Part shown: in pieces, positions 53,572-64,000 of the stretch | How the letters are laid out: every line of letters starts with the position of its first letter | Position numbering within the stretch: position 1 is the stretch's first letter | Assembly: GCA_030248295.1 (NCBI GenBank) | Contig: JASANH010001707.1 | Location: 1-64,000, forward strand | Source of the DNA: Mesodorylaimus sp. YZB2_4 | Lineage: Eukaryota; Nematoda; Enoplea; Dorylaimida; Dorylaimidae | DNA length: 64,000 nucleotides | Direction of reading: 5' to 3' | Translations under genes and position numbers: made by a program | The notes under the pieces: generated by a model | What the model saw: the letters and a program-made list of their open reading frames with translations, nothing else | Database searches by the model: none | Told to the model about the DNA's origin: nothing

Positions 53572-55800
53572 ATGGATACATTGGTAAACGTGAACAAAAA
53601 TTTGAATGAAATGAATGTGGAAAATAGTAGTAATCTTGAAATGCCAGTTTCGATAGAAACGGTAATACAAAAGGTCGCATTTATCCCGCTGTGAAGAGGA
53701 GGATTATTGGACCGTTCTGCTCGCGAAATTGTCAAAGCAATCTCGAAGGAAAATCCTAAAGAATTTCACCCGCTTTATGCTTATCGTTCTCTGAAGCGAT
53801 CAAACTCATTTTTCCAACAAAAGAAGCGCGGGATGCCGCAGTGGAAAGAAAATTATCGAATTTTTGACACATGACTGATCTGGAAATGCCACGTGTGCCG
53901 TCAAGGGAAGTGACTAAAGTGATTCATATGTTTGGAATACCAGATGGAGAAGCTCAATCAACGATCGAACAGTGGCTTAAAAGTCAAGGTATGGAAATGG
54001 CTAGAGACTTGGGATTTCTTTGGTTATGCTGGCCAGAAACAGAAATCAGGAGCGGTGGTCGGTCAGTCAAAGTTCGGTTTCAAATCAATAAAGAAATCTT
54101 GGGTTTTGCAAGTTTCAAATCCGAGAAGCTAAATCGAATGGTACTAATATCGAAATGGTACTTTGCCATGCCGCAGTATTGCTGCAAATGTGAGGAAAAG
54201 GGACACGTATAGAAGCAATGCCTGGTTAGGATCGATAATCGACGACACGAAAATGATACTTATGCAGCACGAGCGAGCGGTCGATACGGCGTGTTTCGAT
54301 CTAGGACAAACATGAATGGAACTGAACAGGAAACTACGACGCATTCTGGAAGCTGCAATTCTTAAAATTTCCCACCAATGCAAACGCTCACCTCGGATCA
54401 CCAAATTCCCCTTCTACACCAAGAAGTCAAAATTTTCGAATCGATTTTCGAAAATGTTTGGTTGTATATTTCGAACTTGCACAGATAGTGCAAGTTCGAA
54501 ATATACAACCGTACTTACTAGTCGATTGAGCATTTTTTGTTCAAACAGAAAGCAGAGTGCATGGGCTAAAAAGAAATTGAAAAGAAGATTTCGAACGCAA
54601 AAACTGCGGCGAAAGCAAAAGAATATGGTGACCAGTTGCAATGCGACGAAAAAGAACATGGTCCGTGGATAGTCTTTCCGAAGAACGAACTTTATGCAGC
54701 AAAAAAGAGAAAATAAAAACAAATTCGGGAACTGCGCAAGGCTTTGTTCAAAACAGCCCCAAAGATTCTGGTCGAAGCTAGCCCCAACGACATGATCTGG
54801 GGACTTGGAATTGGAGTCAACGATCCCGCGATCAACGACGAGTCCAAATGGTGAGGAGAAAATCAATTTGGGAAGATCCTAACGAGAATACGAGACGAAA
54901 TGATGGCGAATCCAGAATACGAAGAAGAGGTCAATACGATGATGGAACAATGACGAATTGAAGAGGAAAAGAAAGGCATGCGAGAAAGTACATCTGGATC
55001 GGACACCGCCAGGGAGGATGGATCCGAACAACGCAAGAACGAATAGCTTTTGACCTTGGCACCAGACAAGCTCATTTCTTTGTTGATCTTAAAAATAGGG
55101 TCTGAGGTCACCTTTTCAACCTATGCCACAGATCGAGATAAGATACAAAAAACGTTGTCTATTTTCGCACGTCTAAAAAGTTTGGATATTGTGTGCATTC
55201 AGGAGACGCACTTACGTAGTGTTCAGGAAGCTATTTTTGATAGTGTTTTCAGTCGGGCTTTAAGATTTTTCACCCTTTTTCTGACCAGTATAGTGCAGGG
55301 ATATGTATGCTGGTAAGCCGAAGGTGTTTATTCTCAGAGATAGTTCGTGTCTCTAGTGTCCCAGGTAAAGGTCTAGTATTAATTATGGGGTCGAGTCTTT
55401 TTTGTTTGTGGGTGTGTATGCGCCAGCTCAGGAGCAAGCCAGAAAGGTCTTCTACGATGAACTTCATGAGACGACTTTACAAAGGTTTCGTTATCATGAT
55501 GCAAATGTTTGCCTAAGCGATTTCAATTTTGTAGAATCTAAAGAGCTTGATCGCAATGATCCCACAAATTATCCAGAGGTGGGGCTGAAAGAATTTAGAA
55601 GATAATTTCGAAATTCAAATTTCGGGATATATTTTGAGTGCATCATCCTAATGGTCAGGAGTTTTCTCATCTCGCCCATAGCACCAAAACGCAGGGCCGA
55701 ATTGATATAATCTACGCAACTGAAAACGTGGGTGCGCTCTTATGAGAAACACAAATTTATAAACACGGGTCTATCTGACCATAAATTTGTAAATTTTGCA
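53572..55800 (+). mobile_element. Decayed LINE: ORF1 with zinc knuckle and AP endonuclease
   Basis: ORF1 relics run from an ATG at 53572 through several frames (an internal TGA near 53691). At 54178-54216 is a CCHC zinc knuckle (CCKCEEKGH...QC) interrupted by TAG. From about 55060 pieces of an endonuclease/exonuclease/phosphatase domain follow in three frames: LDIVCIQETHL near 55185, FVGVYAPAQEQ near 55405, LSDFNFVE near 55513 and a final SDHKFVNF near 55780. This is the apurinic-endonuclease start of an ORF2. No reverse transcriptase follows, so the copy is 3'-truncated or interrupted. Many frameshifts and stops show it is old. Confidence 0.8.
54460..54510. repeat. Perfect 23-bp hairpin with 5-nt loop
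   Basis: Left arm 54460-54482, loop agata (54483-54487), right arm 54488-54510. All 23 positions pair. It lies inside the LINE ORF1 relic and has no obvious role there. Confidence 0.9.
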
Positions 55801-57299
55801 TGTATCGACTAGTATACCCAGTAATGATCGTTGTGAGTGATAATAATAATCGAAAAATCCTTTCTCATAATCGAAACTCGAACAAGATCTCGCGGGAGCA
55901 GCTCCGCTACTATGAATGCAGCAGGAAAGGAGTCCATGATTTTGGATCTCGACTGCTGTTTAGCTTCGTTCAGCTTTTCCTTAGTCAATTTAGTGAAACG
56001 ACTTCTAACCTCTAAAAGATAAAGTTCAACTTGAAAACTGGCACAATGGTTTTTGTACAGCTTCACAGCAGAGTCACCCAACTAGTGTTGGTAGACGTTA
56101 ACGTTAATAACGATATTTAACGCGTTAACGACTTTTTTTGGCCAACGACTTTAACGATAATGGTAACAGTATCTATTTCTAGATAACGCGCTTAAACAAT
56201 AACATTATCTTTTTCATGCTGAATAACGCTTTATTTAAATCTAGGAAACAAGCTCACGATTAGATTATACAGTACGCACAGTACCGAACGCTGCATAAAA
56301 ATCACTAAATGAGGATAGCTCCTTTACCTTCTCTCCGTCAAAACCATCCGCAGGGTTGCATTCTCGAAAGTATCTAGCTGGCATTTTAGCGCAGGGTACA
56401 GAGAGTAGGTACTGTAATCTTAAAGCCTTCCACGCATGGATTTTCGCCGGGGTCCCCTCAAAACCTTGCTTCGGTGTGAGCAAGAAAAACTTACTTGGGG
56501 CTTAGGGTTGTGATGCCTGGATGTGCATCAGCCAACGACTGCGTTCATTAACACGAGTTTCCTTGACAGTTTTGCAACTCAGCGAAGACCAAGAACGTAT
56601 AGGCGTATTGGTAGAGGGGAACGAGTGCACTTACGATTAGTGCACTCGATTAGTGCGCTGTGCACTCAGGAAGAATTTTACGCAAGTTTTAGATTTCACA
56701 AAGACTTTTTGGATTTGTGCGATCATCATCAGAAAGATTCGAACAGGGAAACCCGTAGGAGTCACGCTTCACTAGTCGAATTTCAAGTTGCAGTCAATGT
56801 TCGCTTATTGCTTTGTAAGACCTCTCGATGAACATCTCGAAATTCTGTAATTGATAAATCATATTGAAAACGAGTGGTCACTTTATTGTTGTTGTTCTGA
56901 AACAGACCAATTTTTCGTACGATCTGCTGCAATGAAGTAGAAGCAAAGGATACTTCCCTTCCCCTCACGCAGTCTGGCAGACTGGCAAAAATATAGTCTA
57001 CTATTTTTCTTTGAGAATAGTTGAAATGGGAAGCAGGACTTTAATTGGGTTACGGGTTCCTCTGTGGGATTTTTATACGCATAGGGACTGGAGCGCCTCT
57101 TTGAGACCCCGGCCTTGTAGTTTTTGGTCCAGTGCTCATAGGATTTGCGCAGTACCCCAGGACATATACTGTAGGAACCCTATGAACCAACAACTGCTGA
57201 CTAACCAACTGCATGTAAATGGGAAGCTGAATGAGTACTGTACTTATTAATAACCATCAAAAAATGATCGAATTCGTTTTTTTCCTCAAGCTTATCTTC
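55801..57299. other. Intergenic with a TAACG-rich block
   Basis: 56083-56235 begins tagtgttggtagacgttaacg and is dense in GTTAACG/AATAACG words. A reversed counterpart lies at 59275-59390. No supported gene. Confidence 0.4.
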
Positions 57300-58079
57300 T
57301 ATTATTTCCAAAAAAGTCTGTTATGACAGACTCAAAACTTTTAGACCAGCCAATGCACAGAGTGAAACCAGGGCTTAGAATGGCTGGTCTACTCGGCCAC
57401 TGCTAAGCGCAACCACGGTTTAGGAAAAATGTCTGAGCAGAAGCTGCTTTTTCTGCATGAATATCAACAGGACGACTGATCCTGGTAGAGGGCCACACGA
57501 TCCTGTGCTCGTGGTCCTCAAAGTGGGCTAGGAGTGTCTAACTCTCGGGCTATGCGTAGTAGCGCTTGCTCGTATCATTACTAGGGAGTGTTCGACTCGC
57601 GGCCAGGTAAATCATTTTGTGTCATGTGCCCTTTTATCCTTGAGTGTGTCATTACTGATATGATAAACCATGAGCATGAACATAAAGTTGGAAGAAGGGG
57701 AAAGATTTCACAGTGTTCATCGAGGCTTAGGCATGTAACGATAAGCAATATCACTTTGCTCCCAGCGCTACAGCTTTAGCATGCAGTGTGCAGGTTAATT
57801 GTGTGGAACAGCACAGCTGCCTTTGGGGAGCCTGTCTGAACAGCAGCAGTACATGCACCGAACACAAGCTTTGTGGCTTGGATGCTGACATATCAATGCA
57901 TACATACATACAGTATATGTGTGCGAGCAATTACAAGCTGTGTGTGCACTGCCTGTTGGGGCACTTTCCCTTTTTCTTGTGGCCGAGTAGACCAGCCATC
58001 CTAAGCCCTGGTTCCACTGTGTGCATAGGCTGGCCTAAAAGTTTTGAGTCTGTCATAACAGACTTTTTTGGAAATAATA
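57300..58079. mobile_element. MITE with about 105-bp terminal inverted repeats (TATTATTTCC family)
   Basis: The left arm (57300-57402) and right arm (about 57976-58079) are reverse complements: tattatttccaaaaaagtct, gttatgacagactcaaaact, gaccagccaatgcacag.g, ggctggtctactcggccac. The interior of about 570 bp has no transposase. A truncated second copy is at 40771. The terminal TA may be the target duplication, which would suggest a Tc1/mariner-type origin; this is inference. Confidence 0.85.
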
Positions 58080-59394
58080 AAACCGTTTTTCGTTTTTTGC
58101 TAGAAACTATAGTTTGGCCCAAAACACTTGTTCCTACAACTGAGAGAATTGAGCGACTTGACTGTCATACACCTTCTTCCAAACCTCTTAAAACAGAAAC
58201 ATAGAGCGGAACGTTAACCCGCGCCCATGAAATTACTCGTAAAGACCGCCTACAGATCGATCGACCATTTCATAGTCAGAAACTCTCACCCGTGCCTGCT
58301 CATGAAATGCGCATTTTTTCGCATATGTACTCAGATATACAGGCGGCATGAAAAACAATAAAGCTCATTCGTAATACTCGCTACACTCGTTCGTATATCC
58401 TCAGAGTATTCCATCAGAAGCTGAAACTGAATACTTAGGATCCGCAAGTTTTATAAGTTATTTTTAGCTCCTATTTTCCTCAGCCCATCTTCGTGAAAGC
58501 GCGCTAAGTGAGCCTAGCCAATCAATAGCGCTGCACCTCAACCCGTTCAGTTGATGTTTCTAAGCTGCGCGCCGAAAATGAAAAAAACAGAAACACCAGA
58601 GCCAGCTACTTTCGGTAGTCAATAACTCAAGAATGATTACACCAAAAAAGTTTATTTTTCGCACGCTTTGCAAGATAGGTCAGATCCGCTGCTACGTCAA
58701 TTTTTATCAAAATCTGTTGAGTACTCGACAAGCGACGGGTTGAAAAAGCCAAAAAAGTGATTATTTTCTGGAATAACCTTTTCGAAACTAAAGCGTTCAA
58801 AAAACGAATGCCAAAAGGCAGATTCTGAAGATGCAAGCTTTCAGAAAAACTAATATTTACACCTGTACGACCTCTGGTTGTTGCTCTAGGCTGATGTTTA
58901 TCCTCCTCCTCCTCCTCGTCTTCTCCCCCCTGAACAAGAAATCGCCTATCCTGGAATTCGACAATAGCCGGACGGATTTTGATAAAAATTGGCACGATTG
59001 TAGATTCGGCCGATTCTGCTATGTGTGCAAAAAATCAAAAATTCTCGTCAAATCGTTCTCGAGTTATTAGTCGGTGAAAATGGTCCTTTAGCATTAGGCG
59101 TCTGGTTGGCTGGTCTAAGCAGGCACTACCGTGCCTGCTGATATTGCGGCGAACAAAACCTGGCGACAGCAGCAGGGAATAAAAAAAATGTATCATCAGA
59201 GTTTTCAGTTCCAGTATTAAAATGCCAGCATGTATGATAAAACAGCAGCTATTAACATAATTATACTTCATCCGTAACCTTTTAAAAAAAACGTTATTTA
59301 ATCCGTCAACGATATTTTTTAGAGCGCGTTAGCGACTAACGATAACGATTTCATTTTGGCACCTTGTCGTTAACGGTAGCGATAAAAGATTTCT
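58080..59394. other. Intergenic with a diverged inverted repeat
   Basis: 58620-58725 and the reverse complement of 58965-59070 share taataactc.agaa, attttt.at...tttgca and caatttttatcaaaatc. The arms are about 105 bp and quite diverged. A CCTCCTCCTCCTC run lies at 58902. No gene supported. Confidence 0.45.
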
Positions 59395-59657
59395 TTTTTG
59401 CCAACAATGCAAACACTACCTAACCTCGAGCTGCTACCCTTGACATCCCAAAAATTACAAAATCCTTCAATGGTTGCGTAATTTTCATCGCGCATATGCA
59501 CTTTGATCCCCGTGTTGTCTCCTCGAAATTGAATATTGCGCCTTATTGCATCATCGTACCAATATGTATTATTTTCGATTGTCCCGTATAACATCGAGCT
59601 GTCAAAGTTTTTATCGCGTTGCGAAGGAAGCCAAAGAAACCGTAAGACTGATCCCAA
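59395..59657 (-). pseudogene. C-type lectin exon 3 relic (copy E)
   Basis: Minus-strand homologue of the second CTLD exon, preceded by a usable acceptor (ctttttcag at 59658). It reads FLWLPSQRD, ENNTYWYDDA, RGDNTGIKV and GFCNFW without stops, but the family W in NTWIK is G, and the 3' quarter with PLCQF is gone where the TAACG-rich sequence starts. No other lectin exon is present nearby. Confidence 0.8.
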
Positions 59658-60239
59658 CTGAAAAAGTGGTTTTTTGGAGTGGGGCTCGAACCACCCTGTC
59701 TAAAAACCTGACCTAACCCAACCTAAAAACCCACACATAGGGTTGGGTTTTGGGACCATGTCGAGCCTGGCCTCCGCCTGCTGCGCACCTCGTATTATTC
59801 ATAGAAGAGAAAGAGTCTTCGTTTAAGTGGAACATGGAGACCTGATTTAGAACGATTCTCTTGTCAGAAACAGCACGATAACTCGAAATAATGCCATGGC
59901 ATTTAGCCACCATGCAGAGAGCTACAGATATCGTGAGATCTACTGTTTCTGAGCAGACAAGCAGAGTTTGAATACTCGACGATCTGGGATGTGTAGCGCG
60001 ATAACGCATGAAATTCTGTGCAGTTTTTTTACAAATATAAGTCTTTTGTTTTAAATTTGCACTTTTGACCAAGCTGATAAATTTGCACTTCTAAACTACT
60101 AATTTAGACGTTCAAAAATTTGTGATCCATGCCACTTGCGATGGCTTTTCGGCACAGTAGAATCAGTCAGCCAGATCTGATTCCCGCGGCATTGAAGGTG
60201 ATCTATATTTCCAATCGTTACCAAATGACTGAGACTGGT
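59658..60239. other. Intergenic; palindromic AACCCAACC segment
   Basis: 59710-59760 contains aacccaacct...agggttgggtt, a short imperfect palindrome. A GGTTCGAGCC B-box-like motif lies on the minus strand at about 59677. No gene supported. Confidence 0.35.
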
Positions 60240-60585
60240 GAGCATTTCCTGATCTAAGATAGTTGTCCCAGGGCCTGACCCAATTCTCATGTTTTCGACT
60301 GAACGAAATCTAGATCTGCTGGCTCGATTCCATAACTGGTGCGTCGATAGAACCCTTGAAAACGGCTCTGCCTCTTTTCCAGCAATTGTATATTATTCAT
60401 GGCGTATAATACCACAACGTCATTCCTTTTGTGTTCGCTCTTCTGCCGAAGAAGACAGAGCTACGTATGCTTGGCTGCTGGCTAAACTGAAAAACAGAAG
60501 GCCTATTCGGAATCCTGAAACGATTTTGAGCGATATTGGGTTATCTGCGATCAATGCTTCCCGAGGAGCTTTCCTAACCCCGTAA
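60240..60585 (+). pseudogene. MULE transposase fragment
   Basis: Starting near MFSTERNLDLLARFHNWCVDRTLE, the reading follows the MULE pattern up to the second catalytic region: the first D in WCVDRTLE, then (one frame over) YHNVIPFVFALLPKKTE, then back to ATYAWLLAKLKNRRP and ILSDIGLSAINA. Two compensating frame changes and the loss of flanking domains show a relic. It is not closely similar to the MULE at 28.3 kb, so it is a different family. Confidence 0.7.
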
Positions 60586-61322
60586 ATCGACTGAAAAAAG
60601 AAATACTTTTTCTGTCCTGCAGGTACTTAGCAAGTCATTAATTCTTTAATCCTGAGAGGTAAAATTTTACTTCCACCAGTTTTCTAAAGCGAAATTTTGA
60701 CTCGCACACCATTTTGTTGTATGACATTTTACATAGACGACGTTTTAGACGACGCATAGACGACGTGCACAACATTTTGCCAACGATATTTTTACATGAC
60801 ACGTCGAAACCAAATCGGGATTATTTCGGAATACAGTAGAAGACTTAAGAAACAAATCCAGTCTTTGAATTCGATCCAGAGTAAAGGGCCCCTAACCCTG
60901 AGGATCTGGCGCGTAATTTAAACCAAGCACAGTTCTGGGACCATTATAGTGGAACCTGCACAAATGAACAGAATGATTCTCTATTCTCTAGTGCGACCCA
61001 CTCCAATAAACAGTTTTCCAGACCAAATCTCGAGCATAGGTTCGGAATAGTTCTCGAAACCGTGTCCATACCGTGTATTATGGATTATAAAAATAATTGA
61101 GTCAAAACAAAGAACTCCCCCCCATATCGCCACCAAAATTATGTTCTTTTGTCATTTGCTGTGTCCTGCCTTCTGGGGTATGGTCTCTCGGAGTTCCAGG
61201 CGGACACAGAGCCAGGTGGATGTATTCTAAAAATATACAACAGACGCCAACAGTTGACAAGTTACTGTTTCACGTGTACGCACATTGTCTGAGGGAATAC
61301 TTGCCAGGTAACGCGCCGTAAG
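60586..61322. other. Intergenic; distal upstream region of lectin copy F
   Basis: 61215-61312 matches the upstream region of minus-strand copy C (27660-27570). Otherwise nothing recognised. Confidence 0.5.
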
Positions 61323-61991
61323 CTGATACATTTCTAGTAGGTTATTGATGTGCTTATTATCAGTATTTTGGCTATACTAGGTATATTAAACGCATATAGT
61401 CCAGCTGTACCGAAATCAACATAAGATATCGCTTCCTGCATTAACTTTTCTCTAATCGGGCGCGGCAAGCCTTGACCGAGCAGCTTGTGACGCACTCGAT
61501 GGCCTAATGCACGGCGATTGATGCTTGTGAACACCACATTTTCCTGGAATGGTTCGTAGGCAGTATGCAGCCAGAGCGGAGCAGGAATGGCTGTCATTCA
61601 AACCAAAATGGAGCACGATGCTCTGCATAACTGGATAATGGTAAAAAGGAAGTGACCTTTTAAAAATAACTATTTTCTTTAAGCTTTTTTCAGTCTGCCT
61701 ATGGAGGCATGAAAAAATATTTTTGGCTTCCTTTGCAACGTGATAACAGCGTTGATGGTTTGGTATCATGCGGGACGGCGGAAAATAATACATATTAGTA
61801 CGATGATCCAGTAATGCGAAATATACAGTTGCGGGGAGACAACACTTGGATCAGGCCTCGTATTTGTGATGAAAATGATACAAGAAGTAGAGAGTTTTGT
61901 TACTTCTGGTCGGTCGCCAGTTATCATTCGATGCTGGCTGATGAAAGTTGTTGGAGAGAAAGCAAACGTCAACCGATGTGCCAGTTCACAA
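61323..61991 (+). pseudogene. C-type lectin gene copy F, dead, no PAN exon
   Basis: Closest to copy C. Exon 1 (61323-61380) aligns base for base but its ATG is CTG and two codons are TAG. Exon 2 (about 61460-61640) has lost the CAG acceptor (CGG) and about 7 nt, shifting the frame. Exon 3 (61694-61991, 298 nt) keeps splice sites and most residues (RNIQLRGDNTWIRPR, CQFTSK) but has TAG at 61793-61795 in place of the W of NTYWYDD. No PAN exon follows. The proximal 190 bp of promoter seen in copy C is missing. Multiply inactivated. Confidence 0.9.
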
Positions 61992-62029
61992 GTAAGTATT
62001 AAGAGATACTTCTATGTGGTGTTCTGCGA

Positions 62030-62155
62030 ACCTTGTCGGCCTTGTCGAAGTTCGACAGCCGAGGCTCTACTCTTTCATCCCCACTCGGAGAACCTTGACG
62101 GTACCAGGGGGAGTCATCCACGGCCTGGAGTGGAAGATGAAACCGACTCCGTGCA
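62030..62155 (+). repeat. Fragment of the 19.6-kb SINE-like repeat
   Basis: Shares gttcgacagcc, ccactcggag and cacggcctgg in the same order and spacing as 19735-19830. Sits directly after the lectin relic and before the receptor relic. Confidence 0.55.
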
Positions 62156-62300
62156 ATTTGTGAAAAAGCTCGTTTATATTCTCGGGTCGGAGGGTTAGCA
62201 TTCTTATTATTCCTTGATTGCTTGGTGATTGCATTGTTCAAAAACGGCCAGTTAAGGTGATTACAATAAAAGGGAAGGAATCATCTTCTTCTCCTCAAGT
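62155..62300 (+). pseudogene. Receptor (7TM) fragment, TM5 region
   Basis: tttatattctcgggt.ggagggtta through ttcaaaaacggccagttaag matches the TM5-loop 3 part of the 7TM relic at 36900-37060 (LYSRVGGL, KRPVK). Frameshifts and a TAG right after the GSEG codons; only about 140 bp remain. Confidence 0.8.
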
Positions 62301-62306
62301 CGAGCC

Positions 62307-62320
62307 CCCCCCCCCCCCCA
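62307..62320. repeat. Poly-C run
   Basis: An uninterrupted C tract of about 14-15 bases after gtcgag; length may be misassembled. Confidence 0.8.
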
Positions 62321-63529
62321 AACGGAAATCACCCCAAAGTGAAACCCTGCGCTGCCTGTGCTTTTTAAACTGTTTTGGTTGGTTTTAATCTGTTATGCCA
62401 ATTTCTGTGCTCATGTTTATCCACAGCATCAAAGGCTTATACGCTTCGAAAGGTAAACGCACGCATTAGACACAAGCTGGCACACATGGACTCCACCTTA
62501 TCCCACTAAAGGAATGCACGAGGGAGCTAACATGGATCCGCTGGTATTCTGTGGATCCCACGCGGGATTGAAGGGTTTGAGGAATCTGAGATGCTTATGC
62601 CGTGATGTCAGGCTGGTTTTATTCTTCGAATTTCTCATCTTGCCTTTCTTATTTGATCTGACCATTAGTCAGGGAGTTAGAACCTTGCAGCATTGAGGCC
62701 TGCGGGCTGAATTGTAAATGCAGCGTTGCACCCTTGAAAAGTCTTATCGTACTGTAAGACATCATCGGGATGAATGACAGGCAGCTAAACATAAGGAATG
62801 TCCACCCAAAAAAGTTTTTTTCTTGACTCCCCCCCTACCGTGTCTACTTTACATATAGCTCCATTTAACCCTATAAAAATGGACTCCAACTTCAGACAGC
62901 GCATGCCAGCAGTACAGCTTGATCGAATGGATGATGATGATCTAATATACTGATCCCGGCGGAATGAAATCGACAAGCTATATATACACCGAGACTGCAT
63001 CACGCAGATCTTGGATCGTGATTAGATCCTGGTCGGCTGCTTCCTTCTGCTGTATTCCCACATAGTGCATCTCGTGCGCGAGATTGCCCCCTTTCTGTTT
63101 GCTATAGCAATCACGCACACAACCAAGTAACCAAGTATGAACTGAGGTGCAACCTAGTACTAACCCTGTGGCGGCCAGCGGCAAAAGAAAAAATTTTTAC
63201 AACCATAGAATTCCTCGATCTTTGGACATCCTAACAAGGGAACAAGTGGGCCAATGAGGAGCAACGATACAGAGAGACGTCCAAACACTGATCATGAGAG
63301 GCTGAGGTAGCTGAAAGCAATAAAAGTCGAAAAAGCTTAAAAAATAACAAAAAGCCAAAAAAGAAGCACCACAGACTACCACTAACCACTGAGAGAGAGG
63401 AAGAAATGATCTAAATACCAAGTTTGACACATAACCTTTCAATTCCTTGAAAGTGCTGGAGGACATATAAATTTTCATCACAAAATTTCATGGTGAAGAA
63501 CTCAAAAAATTGCTATTAGCGAGTGATTG
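62321..63529. other. Intergenic, no supported gene
   Basis: Short frames only on both strands. Confidence 0.4.
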
Positions 63530-64000
63530 ATTGGTGCTTTCATATATGAGAGAATTAATCATCTGTTGTCTAGACTCGTGAAACCTCTAAAAACTGCTCC
63601 CGCGCTTAATGTTTTTCTGCTGGCAGATGACTACTGATGACAGATGACTGCTGGCTTGGCAGATTAATGGTCAATCGCTACCTGGTCTGGCCTTTCTTGT
63701 CAAATGCATTGATGCTTCCTAAACTTGTCTTGTTCTCGACGGTTTTCAGTCCAATTTGTGCTTAGGTGGTCCTCACCCTCACAATCGCACTCTACTTTAG
63801 CTCTAAACTTGCAAACAGAAAGTATAGAGAAATCCTATGGGATCATATGGAAGGATACGGAACCTACTTTCATTCCCATTTTCTCTCTCTTTTTTCCGCT
63901 TTACTATCCCACCTTAGAAATATTACTGTTCCGGAAATGAGTATATTGAATTGATACACAGTTTATTCATCATGAGTCAGAAATCAAGTGATACTAAACC
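63530..64000. repeat. Duplicate of the 3' flank of receptor copy 2
   Basis: Matches 37960-38395 to the last base of the window (cgtgaaacctct, ggtcaatcgct, caccctcacaatcgcac, attgaattgata.a, tactaaacc), with an insertion of about 100 bp near 63790-63880. At 38.4 kb the same flank leads directly into the stop codon of a minus-strand receptor. Confidence 0.8.

Larger units (their letters stand above)
56083..59395. mobile_element. Possible hAT-like element with TAACG-rich subterminal repeats
   Basis: TAACG/CGTTA words cluster at both ends (56083-56235 and 59275-59395) in opposite orientation, as in subterminal regions of some hAT elements. The start tagtgttgg resembles that of the 21.1-kb insertion. 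The interior includes the MITE at 57300 and no transposase. Exact termini and target duplication could not be identified, so this may be two unrelated fragments. Confidence 0.3.

Noticed and set aside
56523-56831. 102-codon plus-strand frame
   Set aside because: No similarity, no splice context, and low-complexity flanks; length is compatible with chance.
59640-59720. tRNA gene on the minus strand near GGTTCGAGCC
   Set aside because: The T arm does not pair as a regular 5-bp stem with a 7-nt loop, and no A box lies at the right distance.

Overview
The window looks like nuclear DNA of a small-genome invertebrate animal, possibly an ecdysozoan such as a tardigrade or nematode. Its host genes are split by short GT-AG introns (mostly 46-105 nt). 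They include an adhesion-type GPCR, C-type lectin-like genes and rhodopsin-like 7TM receptors. There are no bacterial operons or Shine-Dalgarno signals. The phylum is a guess; nothing in the window fixes it.

Layout. 1-5311: 3' part of a Ty3/gypsy-like LTR retrotransposon (end of pol with integrase, a very long unassigned downstream ORF, and an LTR-like end). It is inserted into, and truncates, a C-type lectin/PAN gene whose remainder runs to 6275. 6.3-11.0 kb: repeats and weak unassigned ORFs. 11068-18300: a large receptor gene reconstructed from 11 exons: signal peptide, C-type lectin-like domain, a Ser/Thr-rich mucin-like stalk of about 1700 residues, a thrombospondin type 1 repeat and an adhesion-GPCR 7TM domain, with no recognisable GAIN/GPS module. 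18.3-22.6 kb: repeats and a hAT-like insertion. 22.6-34.3 kb: cluster of secreted C-type lectin + PAN/apple genes: B on + and D on + intact, C on - with a one-base frameshift. A MULE DNA transposon copy and a 516-bp hAT MITE with a perfect 8-bp target duplication lie among them. 36.1-39.5 kb: a dead (+) and an intact (-) single-exon 7TM receptor. 40.7-44.9 kb: MITE, a decayed second copy of the unassigned retroelement ORF, and a 5'-truncated LINE. 46.0-50.2 kb: a 17-bp tandem array, a foldback element with about 130-bp arms, and G-poor repeats. 51622-52659: an intact 7TM receptor. 53.5-64.0 kb: LINE remnant, MITEs, a MULE fragment, lectin gene relics E and F, and a receptor relic. The last 450 bp duplicate the 3' flank of the 38-39 kb receptor, so another receptor gene probably starts just beyond the window.

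Together this is a birth-and-death region. Two tandem families (secreted CTLD-PAN lectins and short 7TM receptors) have multiplied in both orientations, and transposons both disrupt the copies and mark their relative ages. The CTLD-mucin-TSP1-7TM receptor also carries a lectin-like domain, which fits a locus of extracellular recognition proteins; that functional link is inference.
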